A stretch of 30,201 bases of DNA, taken from the NCBI GenBank assembly GCA_002435385.1, contig DJMN01000010.1:10728-40928 (forward strand). The letters run 5' to 3'. Shown one piece after another: positions 20,997-30,201 of the stretch; position 1 is the stretch's first letter; each line of letters opens with the position of its first letter. The stretch is from Patescibacteria group bacterium UBA6489. Lineage in GTDB: Bacteria; Patescibacteriota; Gracilibacteria; BD1-5; UBA6164. A program made the position numbers and the translations under genes. The notes below the pieces were generated by a model. That model made no database searches. It was not told the DNA's origin and saw only the letters and a list, made by a program, of their open reading frames with translations.

Positions 20997-21851
20997 TTAT
21001 TTATAATAATAACCTAGTCACACCAAAATAGCTAAAATAATGGTTAGAGCAATATTCTTTTTTGTAGGTTTATCTTTGAAAAATATATATGATAATATTA
21101 AGATTAATCATATATAAATGTAAGAAAATAGTATACTTATAGTTACTCATAGAGAGGAGATTATATAAAAGTTTATTATTTCAGATAACGATCCACAAGT
21201 TGATGCAGAAAATCTTCTTAAATAGAATCACTTAGGAAGGTCTTTTAATTGTCATAGTTCTTTTTTATAGAATACAATAGAAAATATAAATATAGCATAT
21301 AAAGATGCACTAATTATATAGTAGTCTACATTGGTTATTTGTTTCAATATATATCATACTAAAATAATAACACTTGACTGTATAATTTGAGCAAGAGAAA
21401 ATAATTTTATTAATTTAGGAACTTTTAGGGTTTTGAAATCTATAGATGATAGACTTATAATGATTCAAGCGGATAATGTAAGTAGAAAAGAAAATAAGGA
21501 AACATCTGAAAATATGAAAAATGCTAGAATTATAGAAATTATTTTGTTTATATTTTCATAGGGAGTAAGGGTACTTAACTTTTCTCTTGTGCTCACATAT
21601 TGAGATATTTGAACTCTTGTAAAGTTTAGTATTGTTATTAAAGGAGCTAATAATAAGATATTATAGTTGATTCATGAAAAACTATATTTATTTGTAGATA
21701 ATAGCAATAGTATTATTATTATTTGTCAAAAAGAAGCTAACATTCAGAATACTCTTGGAGAAAGATTAAAACTAAGTCTGAAGTTTAGTGCCATTTTCCA
21801 GAATATTGTACCGAAACTATAAAAAATAGTTGAAAGAAGTCCCCAAAACAT
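20997..21851 (-). CDS. EamA/DMT-like multi-spanning membrane transporter
   Basis: A 284-residue protein with about nine or ten membrane helices and few charged loops. The start MFWGLLSTIFYSFGTIFWKMAL and the end FFKDKPTKKNIALTIILAILVGLGYY resemble EamA/drug-metabolite transporter halves, where the last helix follows a short charged turn and a 'Gly-hinge'. The two-fold repeat typical of the family (about 140 residues each) fits the length. The substrate cannot be guessed; the EamA call rests on pattern only. It lies 92 nt upstream of dprA on the same strand. Confidence 0.6.
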
Positions 21852-21938
21852 ATTTTAAAAATTTGATTTAATATATTCTATACATAATATGTCTAAAAGT
21901 TATAAAAAATCAAAAGATTATTTTTTAAATTTGAAGCT

Positions 21939-22577
21939 ATGAATGTAGAGGCTTGAAAGTATTCAGAACAAGAAAAAAAGAAAAGAGAAAAGTCAGAGAA
22001 AGAAAAGAAAAAGGAAAAAATGAAAATACTTAAGGAAATGAAGAGAAAAAAGGAAATACAGGAAATAAATAAGACGGAAGAGTTTTTGAAAAAATTAAAA
22101 GATCTTATAGTAGATGAAAGTCATAAATTAGCAGATAGAACAAGGGATGTTATAGAAAAAGCTATATCCGAAGATATTATAACAAAGGAAGAGATAGAAA
22201 ATATACTTGAAAAAATAGAAGAAATTGAATCAACGGAGGATATAGATAGGTATTTACAAAAGGAAGATAGAATAACAAGTGAGGAATATAAAAAAGCTTT
22301 AAGTGATGATGAAGCTAGAGTAATAGTTATGAAAAAATTAAATAATGCCTTGACTATATTATATCGTTATACAAATTCTGGTGACTTAACTTGATTAAAT
22401 TTGTTTTCATGATATTTAGCTATATTGGATAGAAAATTGGTTATGATCCAGGAAAATCATATAGATATAAAAGAAAACCTAGAGGAGGTTGAAAATAAGG
22501 TGAATCCAAAGTTAGAAGAAAAACTTAATTTTTGGCAAAGGTTTATAAAAGTATTTAAAGAAATATTTATTAATTAA
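21939..22577 (+). CDS. Highly charged coiled-coil protein
   Basis: A 212-residue protein, not assigned to a family. The first ~60 residues are almost only Lys and Glu (EKKKREKSEKEKKKEKMK), followed by long amphipathic helices with heptad-like spacing (TEEFLKKLKDLIVDES, IEKAISEDIITKEEIENILEKIEEIE, YKKALSDDEARVIVMKKLNNALTILYRY) and a C-terminal amphipathic stretch FWQRFIKVFKEIFIN that could touch a membrane. An ATG at 21939 with in-frame TGA-Gly soon after was preferred to the later ATG at 22020 because the charged leader is in frame. It lies 6 nt before the epimerase gene, so the two are probably co-transcribed. Confidence 0.75.
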
Positions 22578-22583
22578 AAATAC

Positions 22584-23963
22584 ATGACAGATAAAAAAGA
22601 AAACAAAGTCTCTATTAGAAAATGATTTTGGAATGAGATACAAAATAGTTCTCAAAAATATGTTCATATTATAATGATAGCAACTAAGCCAGATATAATA
22701 AAACAGGCACCTTTATACTTAGAGTTAAAAGATAGGGGAGAGTTGGTAATACTTGTTCATACAGGACAACATTATGACTATAATTTAAGTAAATGAGTAT
22801 TGGCAGAATTTAATATGATAGTAGATGTAGAGTTAAATATCTATTGAAAGCTTCATAAAAAGTTTTCTTTGGTCATTGAGAGGCTTTGAGATTTTTTAGT
22901 TGATTTATCTACAAATTATAAAAAGATACCTATTCCTTATGTTCATGGTGATACTATGACCGCAACAACTGCTGATAAGGCTGCATTTTTGAATAAATTC
23001 TCTGTAGTTCATGTAGAGGCTTGAATTAGAACTTATACTCCTCATAAGCATTTTTTTAATTCTCTTTTTACTAGATATGAAGCAGGGAAGTTTGATTGGA
23101 ACAAATATTATGAAGAGTTAAGGGATTTTTCTATATATGAGCTTGGAAGTATTGAGCCATATCCAGAGCAATTTGATACAAGATGAATAGAAGCAAGTAC
23201 AGGGTATTTTGCTGCTCCTGTTGAGTTATATAAACATACTCTTATTTCAGAATGATTTCCTAGAGAAAATATAGAAGTAACAGGTAATACTGTAGTGGAT
23301 GCTATAGAGATGTCCTGTAAAAGAATTCCAGAATCAAAGGCATTTGAGATGTTTCCAAATATGGAATGAAAGCCTTTTATTTTTATAACTATTCATAGAA
23401 GAGAGAATTGTGAGACTAAGGAAAGATTTTTAGCGATATATAATGCAATAAAGAAGCTTATAAAGGACTGAGTCTATGTATGTTTTCTTGGGCTTTATGC
23501 TTCAGAATATGCTATAGATAGTTATGGTCTTAGAGAGGATATAGAGAAACTAAAAATTAAATATAAAGAAAATTTTGCTTATTGACCTGCTTTAGCTCAT
23601 CATCATGAGGTTATGGATATGATATCAAAAGCTTGAGCTGTTGTTACTGATTCTTGAAGTATGCAAGAGGAGGCAAATATAATTTGAGTTCCTTGTGTTA
23701 CTGTTAGGTTTGGTAGTGATAGAACTGAAACAATTTTAGCTTGAACTAATGTTATTGCTCCTCCTGTGAATTCTTGTTTAATAGCGGATATAGTGAAGTG
23801 AGCTATTTGAAATGAGAAGATGAGGTGAAAAAATATTTATTGAAAGGATGTTTCTAAAAAGATAGTTTCTTGAGTGTTGGAGAAGATTAAAAAGCATTGA
23901 AAGTTGTTTAGGTTTGATCATGAGAGGTTAGAGTTGGAAGAGTTTTTTAATTGGAAGATATAA
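22584..23963 (+). CDS. UDP-N-acetylglucosamine 2-epimerase-like enzyme
   Basis: A 459-residue protein of the non-hydrolysing or hydrolysing UDP-GlcNAc 2-epimerase fold (WecB/NeuC/MnaA), which makes UDP-ManNAc or ManNAc for surface polysaccharide. Motifs: HIIMIATKPDIIKQAPLYLEL, HTGQHYDYNLSKG, VHGDTMTATTADKAAFLNK, VVHVEAGIRTYTP, TGNTVVDAI, FIFITIHRRENC, YGPALAHHHEVMDMISKAGAVVTDSGSMQEEANIIGVPCVTVR, then DRTETILAGTNVI. The family average is about 370-390 residues. The extra length is an N-terminal leader and an insertion near residues 165-210 (FDWNKYYEELRDFS region). The usual TERPE is DRTET. The length differences leave the exact substrate open. Confidence 0.85.
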
Positions 23964-23972
23964 TTAAATATT

Positions 23973-24155
23973 ATGAATAAGGCTAAACTAATAAAACAAA
24001 TATTATTGTTATTTATTTTTCTTTTATTATTGTATATAATTTTGTGGTTGTTGATATATTTTGATTGTAGGTATACTAATTTTTTTAACGAATCGTGTAT
24101 TTGGAATTTGAGGGAGTATTGATTTCCTTTTCCCAGATGTATTTGTGTTTGATAA
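23973..24155 (+). CDS. Small single-helix membrane protein with Cys-rich tail
   Basis: A 60-residue reading frame 9 nt after the epimerase stop. A hydrophobic helix (ILLLFIFLLLLYIILWLLIY, residues 10-29) is followed by a short tail with four Cys (FDCRY, ESCIW, PRCICVG). The frame contains two TGA-Gly codons. Its TAA lies 2 nt from the end of the converging kinase gene. No family was recognised; the spacing suggests it belongs to the epimerase transcript. Confidence 0.5.
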
Positions 24156-24157
24156 TT

Positions 24158-25006
24158 TTATACTAATATTTTCACAATAAATTTATTATTTTTAGAATCT
24201 AGTTCTAATTTATATCATAAAATTTTTACTATTTCTTTTATCATTGGTAATCCTATTCCATGTCATTTTTTGTCTTCAAAAGATTTTGAATAAAATTTTT
24301 CAAGTAGGGAATTTATTTCAGGAGTTGTTAGAGTTTTTGTTATTTTGTTTTTAAATGTGATTTGGTTGTCTTTAATAGTTATTTTTAGCTTTCAATCTAG
24401 GGAATATTTTAGTGCATTATCTATTAGATTTTTTATAACTCTTTCAAAGAGAATTTCATCTGTGAATATTGAGAAGTTGAATTCATTATTTTCTATGGTT
24501 ATGTTTGATTTTTCTTTTAGAAAATATGTATAGTTGTTTATACAGTTTTCTACATTTACATATTTTTTTGAGGTTATTTGTATAGATTCTGAAAAGTTAA
24601 GAATCGAATCTATTATTTTTATCATATTTTTCAGTTCTCTTTTGGATAGGTTTATTTTTTCTTCATCAAATCAATATTTTAGTACATCTAAATTTGAATA
24701 GATTACTGATATTGGAGTTTTTAGTTCGTGTGCTAGATAGTGATTATAGTCTTTTAGTTTTTTGTTGTATTTTTCTATATCTAGAAATACATTTTTTATT
24801 ATCAAGGAAGAGCTAAATCAAATTAGTACAGAAAATAGTGCTATTATTCAGAATATTAGGATGTTTTTGAATATAAAGAAATCAGTAAGAAATGTTTTTG
24901 CACTGTTGTAATCTTTGTAACCGAAAAAGGTGACTATAAAAAATATTATTCCTAAAACAAAGGTAATAATTCATATTTTTATGGATGTGTTTTGTCTATT
25001 GTTCAT
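24158..25006 (-). CDS. Sensor histidine kinase
   Basis: A 282-residue membrane kinase. Two membrane helices at ~10-28 and ~45-68 leave only a short outer loop, so it has no large sensor domain. The H-box is HYLAHELKTPISVIYSN with phospho-acceptor His93. The N-box FERVIKNLIDNALKYS and the GHGIGLPMIKEIVKI G-box are present; the ATP lid is short (LEKFYSKSFEDKKG). It lacks a HAMP domain. It starts 3 nt after the end of the response-regulator gene, so the two form one operon. The signal is probably sensed within the membrane or through a partner, perhaps the large protein upstream (inference). Confidence 0.92.
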
Positions 25007-25009
25007 GAA

Positions 25010-25672
25010 TTATTCAATTATATATCCAATTCATTTTACTGTTTTTATAAAATCTTTTCAGAGTTTTTTTCTTATGGTATATATGTGAGATTCTAGGGTG
25101 GTGCTTTTTAGCTCTAGTCTTTCTTCTGCTTCTCACCAGACATATTCCATTATTTGGGTTTTATTTACTGGATAGTTTATGTTTTTTGAGAGAAGTTCTA
25201 TTATAAGGTATTGTTTTAGAGGAAATTCTATAGTTTCTCAATTTAGTGTTATTTTACTGTTATTGTAGTTTATTTCAATGTTTCAGATTTTTATTTTATC
25301 GTCTATTCTTTTTTCTTTTCTGTTTAGTATAGCTTTGAGTCTGGCTACTAATTCTTCTATTTCAAATGGTTTTGTCATATAGTCATCAACTCATAATTCA
25401 AACATTTCTAGTTTATCTTCAAGCATTCAGAAAGAGGTTAGAGCTATGATTGGTATTGGATTTCAAAGTTTTCTGATGTTTTCTAAGAATTGTTTTCCGT
25501 TCATTATGGGCATATCTATATCTAGAACTATAGCGTCATATTTTGAGGTGGATATTTTTTCTAGAGCTTCTTTTCAATTTGAGGCTTCTTCTGCTAGATA
25601 ATTAAACTTTTTTAGGAGAAAGCATATATTTTCTCTTAAGTTTTTATTATCTTCTGTTACTAGTATTTTCAT
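25010..25672 (-). CDS. OmpR/PhoB-family response regulator
   Basis: A 220-residue two-domain regulator. The receiver domain has the acidic pair in ILVTEDNKN (residues 3-11), phospho-acceptor Asp51 in IVLDIDMPIMNGK, the switch Thr in IIALTSFG and Lys in DDYMTKPFEIEEL. The C-terminal winged-helix DNA-binding domain runs from about 125 to the end (INYNNSKITLNGETIEFPL, YPVNKTQIMEYVWGEAEE, LESHIYTIRKKLGKDFIKTVKGIGYII). Partner of the kinase directly downstream. Its 75-nt upstream gap (25673-25747) separates it from the giant gene on the same strand; an AT-rich TATAAT-like sequence there could be a -10 box, but no clear -35 is seen. Targets are unknown. Confidence 0.95.
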
Positions 25673-25747
25673 ATGATTTTTAGGATATTAAGTTTTATTT
25701 ACTTATTATATTATCATTCAGCTTAAAATCTAGTTGAAGTTTTTTAT

Positions 25748-28700
25748 TTATTTTACACCATTAATCTTTTTTAATTCATCTATAACTTCATAGTTAAATT
25801 TTAAAACTTCTCTTTGTATTGCTTGAATAATCATATTCTCACTTGCTCCTTGTATCATATTATATCATCTCCTTTCTTTTCTTTTTCTATCCATTTTTTC
25901 AAAACTTGTAGTCCTTGCAGATTCTTTGTCTGTTATTATTTCTCAATTTGGTTCTATCGTTGTATCCAACATAGTGAAAGCATTCGTTGGATCTTTTTTC
26001 ATGTATAGATTATTCAGCATAACAAGTTTTTTAATTAACCTTGTATCCATTTCTTGATAAAAAAGCTGTTCATTTATTTTTATTTTTTCAAAATAATCTT
26101 TATCTTCTTTTTCAGCATCTTCAAATCTTTTTTTATTTCTCATTCTTCTAAGAATATCTTCTATATCTCCTTTCATAAATTCTCATAGGTTATCATAAAT
26201 CTCTTTATCATTTTCTTTTAGTTTTTCTAAAGTTGGAATCACTCTTAGTTTACATCACTTGTATAATATTAATTTTTGCCTATCATTTAAGATGTTTATA
26301 TTTTTTCAATCATTAGTTAACTTCTTTTCAAAACTATTATAATCTTTCATATCAGATTTAGTTAGATTCTTTATATAGCTTAAATCTATTTTTAATTCCC
26401 CCATTATTACAACAAGAGGTCATGTACTTGTTTGATTTTTCATTAGTCATCATAGTCATTTTTCAAATCTTTCAGAAATGGTTTCATTTTCTAAAAAGTT
26501 TTGATTATGTTCCTCTAATAACTTACCTATTTTATTTTGTAGTTTTAAAAATTTAAATACAAATGACAGTCCTATTATATCTTTTTTGTTTAATTTAATT
26601 TTATTAAAATTTTCTGATAAGAATTTTGAAAATTTCATATTATTGTTTATTGATTTATAATCAAATGTAAGATTGTATTCTTGGGAGTATTTATCAAGTA
26701 ATTGTACAGCCATATTCAGATTAAATATAGACATAATAAGTCTATCAAAACTCTCCGCATTGTTTATATTTAGCAACCTGTATTCTACACAATTCGTTTG
26801 ATCTTCTCAAAATAAAGCTATTCTATCATAACTGCTATTTAAAATAACATCAAAATATGTTAGCATATCAAATTTTATATCAGTACTAATTCCCATATTT
26901 CACCTTTTTTCTCTTATTTGTTTTTTGTCATAATAATGGAAATCATGTATCATTAAGTCTCCTATATTTAATCATCATATATTTCATGCTATTAATATAT
27001 TTTGAATAAAGTTGCTGTTTGGAGTTACATATATTCACTTTTCTCATCATAGATTTATATGTAATCACCTTGATCAATTTTTATATCATTCTTTTTCAAA
27101 ATTTAAATCAATAAATTTTAAATCATTTAGTAACTGTTTTTCAAGTATTAATAAATATGGATTATCTGTTGGAGTAGTTGCAATTTCATATATTCCATCA
27201 CTTCATCTTCATATTCAACTGTAGCTAGATACTTTTTTTATGTCTTTTACATACTTATCACTTGTATCAGATAGATTTCCTGTTTCTTTCATTCCTATTT
27301 CTTTTGAATATCATATTCATACTTCTGGTCATATCTCAGCTTCTATTCATATAGAAGTTTTGATAGGAACCTCTTTATATATATCTATTTTTTTTCTGTA
27401 TCTTTCTAGTTTATTAGATACCTCTAGTAAAATGTCTTTTATATTGCTTAATTCTATTTCTATTCCTCGGTTTTTATTTTCAAAAACTGAAAAACTTAAA
27501 GTTAGCTCTCTTGTTATCATTAAATTAATTATATTTTTACCCTTATTTGATATAGGATAATCTTTTATAAAATTTTCAAATTGTTCTCATATTTTTATCT
27601 CATTGTTTACTAGCCTATCAAAAATATTGTATTTTTTACTATTTAGTATTAAACCAAATAGTTCTCATATATTAAAAATAACATTCCTAGATTCTATTAA
27701 ATAATTACCATTAAAAGGATTTATAGATTTTTCTAAAGAACTTTTATAGAATGTATTTATAGATTTATTATCGAGTGTTCATTCTATTATTCATATTCAA
27801 ATTTCTGTTCAAAAATTTTCACATAATTCTAATTTATGAAGAGTAAAATAGTTTACTCTTTCTTTGTTTTCAATAAACCATGCTTTAGTCCAAGGAATTG
27901 GAAATTTATTTATTCATAAATCTTTTCCAAATTTTAACAGAGGAATATCTTCAGGCATAAATTTTAAAAAATTGCGGATATTAATAAATCAATTATTTTT
28001 TAGATCTAATCCTACATTTAAAACTTCATACTTAATTAGTTTTGAAAAATATCAACAATATATTCATAAATCAGAGTTGCATATAAATTCTATATTATCT
28101 GATATTATCTCTAAATCTATATCATTATTTAATAAGTTTTTTAGTTCTTCTCTTTTTGTTTTATTTTCTGAAAATAATTTTTCATATTTTCTTTTATTAC
28201 TTAAAAATTCTTTTATTAATGATGTACTTTCTTTATTTTGAAATTTTTCTTTTTTTAAATCAATTCATATCAAATTATATACATAATCTAATCCTTCTCA
28301 TATTCCAACTTTATCTTCCTCTACCCCTGTTGAATGTATTATAAACTTGAAAAATAAGTTATCATCTATATATCATCAAGTTTCACTTATTAGTTTTTTT
28401 AATGACTTTTCATATTCTTCATAGAATTTTTCTAGTGTATATCAGTTTTTATTACTTAAACATGCCATGTAATTTTCTATATTTTTAAAGTTGTTTGTAT
28501 CTATTGCATTTTGAAAAATAACCTTACAAAGTTTTTGAGATATTGTATTATCATTTAATAAGTAAGAATCAAATTCATGAAAATTTTCATAATTTTTTAT
28601 TAGTTGTATTAGATTTGATATAGTAACATTTTTAAACATTTTAACTATTGGAATTAATATGCCAGCATTTTTTAATACTTCTTGAGGAATATCTTTTAAA

Positions 28701-30201
28701 TAAAATCTATTATCTTCTCATTTTTGTACAAGATCTTCTATATTAAAATCTACTACATATTTACTTAGTGACTCTAATTCGTCTAATTGTAAATAAAGGT
28801 TTCCTTTAGTTGTTTCTACAAAACTTAGTATTTCATTTATATTTGGTTTTCTATTTTGATATTTTTCAAAATATTTTGTAAAAAAGTTTATTTTATAAAG
28901 CTTTTTTTCTTTTCTTAAAAAGTCATAAAGGTAAACTTTACTATTTTCATCTTTGTTTAAGTATTTGTTATAATTATCTTCTATTCTTTCTAGCTCTGAG
29001 ATATTATATGGTAAGTCTAGATTATAGCATATAAATTTAAGATTTAATCTAAATGCAGGTTCTTGATATAATACACCTGTCTTTATTGGTACTCAATTTT
29101 GTTTTTCAGGTATAAAATCATTATAGTGTTTAATCTTTTTCTCAGAATCCTGAAATGTTAATGGTAGATTATTGGAATCACCAAGCATTTTATATCTTTT
29201 TTTCAAAGTTCATGTATCTTCATCTTCTATTTTTTTGTAGACGAAAAAGGTTTTTTTTATAAATTTAAGAAAGTTTTCATCTATGTCTTCTAATTCTAGT
29301 TTGAAATCTAGTTCTGATTTTTCATCTACTAGGGATATGAAATTATTTACATTTTTTATCAAATCATCTTCTAAGCTTGATATCATAAGTAAGTTTCTGT
29401 TTTTTATAAGACTATCAAAACTATTAAAATCATCTATATACTTTTCTATAAAATTCAATATATCTGGGTTTAAAAACAATTTTTTAAGATATTTTTTATT
29501 TTTTATTTTACCAATCTTTTCTAAAATTAGAGATGATATACTTTTATTTCAGAGTTTATTATTCAGTATAATATATTTTATAATATCTTTTTCTGAAAGA
29601 TTAGCTATCACATATTCACAGATACTAATATTACTTATAATTTTTTTGATTTCATATGGAGTTCTTTCCAAATTTACTAAACATAAGTCAATCCAACCTT
29701 TTTTAGATTTTATTTTATTTTCCAGTATTTCAGTATCTATATCATTTATATACCGACTAAGCTTTCCTTTTCACTTTATAAGTTTTTCCACATTTATTTT
29801 TTCAAAACCCTCTTTGTAATATAAATTTATGTATTTATAATACTGTTCATCTATTTCTTCTAGTCACTTTATATCTAGCAATTTTTTAAAAAAAGCTTTT
29901 CCAACATCTTCTTCTAATCTATAACTTTCTCTGATTATGTACGAAACCTCTTCCTCAAAATACTTTTCTATTACCTTTATAAAATTATCTTCATCTAGAG
30001 AGGTTATTTTTTTTACAAAATCATTAGGAATATTCTTGGATAATTGCTTTATTCAATCTAAAAGAATATCTTTTACAGGGACATATTTTATCTCAGTTAT
30101 TATTTTTGAGTAGTTTTCTATTATATAATTTAGCATCTGTATCTTTTCCTCTTTAGAATTAGATAGTTTTATTTTTAGTCTAAGTACACGACAAAACTTT
30201 A
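25748..30201 (-). CDS. Giant protein with amidoligase/GCS-like domain (N-terminus outside window)
   Basis: One continuous frame of 1484 codons, checked for TAA/TAG through its whole length, running off the window edge. The visible N-terminal two thirds (to about 27700) is helical, Lys/Glu/Asn/Ile-rich and matches no family I know. About 530 residues before the C-terminus comes SIGIEAEIGPEVGIGYSKE, then SGIGRGSDGIYEIATTPTDN, NGSRGLHINLGG and NCVEYRLLNIN. This order (GxExE, D/E plus Glu-Ile-xx-Pro, Gly-Leu-His-Ile-x-Leu-Gly, E[FY]R) is that of the glutamine-synthetase/glutamate-cysteine-ligase fold used by amidoligases, which join an amino group to a carboxylate with ATP. The last ~340 residues are helical again. 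No membrane segment was seen. The family call is an inference from motifs. Confidence 0.65.

Noticed and set aside
27012..29819. Several plus-strand frames of 60-178 residues opposite the giant gene
   Set aside because: The minus strand is open without any TAA or TAG for 4454 bases and carries recognisable motifs. The plus frames are Ser/Phe/Ile-rich shadows of its Lys/Glu/Asn codons.
1..30201. Widespread pseudogenes from in-frame stop codons
   Set aside because: All the apparent stops are TGA and fall on glycine positions of conserved proteins, so they reflect a changed genetic code and not gene decay.

Overview
The window comes from an AT-rich bacterium that reads UGA as glycine (translation table 25), which points to the candidate phyla Absconditabacteria (SR1) or Gracilibacteria (BD1-5). 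The evidence is in the sequence: under the standard code almost every gene breaks up at TGA. With TGA read as Gly, the fragments join into complete proteins in which TGA falls on invariant glycines, such as the P-loops of DnaX, PriA and PilT, the UNG water-activating loop, and ClpP next to its catalytic Ser. Only TAA and TAG end genes. Very few starts have a recognisable Shine-Dalgarno sequence. All coordinates and products below assume TGA = Gly.

Layout. 1-3672 (+): two tandem surface proteins. Their pilin-like middle parts are nearly identical, but one ends in RCC1-type repeats and the other in a PKD-like domain plus BspA/DUF285 repeats. 3799-8741 (+): dnaX, a PriA that stops after its first helicase lobe, an OLD-family ATPase/TOPRIM nuclease and a DUF2164 protein. 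A GC-rich hairpin element lies between dnaX and priA. 8840-12764: clpP (-), two unknown genes (+) each behind a near-consensus promoter, ung (-) and pilT (-). 13033-16934 (+): a DUF4012 membrane protein with N-terminal helical repeats and a VanW-like protein, each preceded by the same ~41-bp element. 16961-21851 (-): a small membrane protein, dnaB, a membrane-anchored TPR protein, dprA and an EamA-like transporter. 21939-24155 (+): a coiled-coil protein, a UDP-GlcNAc 2-epimerase-like enzyme and a tiny membrane protein. 24158-30201 (-): a histidine kinase and OmpR-type regulator, downstream of the last 1484 codons of a giant protein that contains an amidoligase/glutamate-cysteine-ligase-like domain.

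How the genes fit together. Three themes recur. The first is chromosome replication and repair (dnaX, dnaB, priA, ung). The second is type IV pili and DNA uptake (two pilin-like proteins, pilT, dprA). The third is the cell surface (RCC1, BspA, DUF4012, VanW, epimerase, EamA). The best candidates for undescribed biology are the giant amidoligase-like protein beside a two-component system, the pilin paralogues with exchanged C-terminal domains, and the paired 41-bp regulatory element. No tRNA, rRNA, CRISPR array or transposase was recognised.
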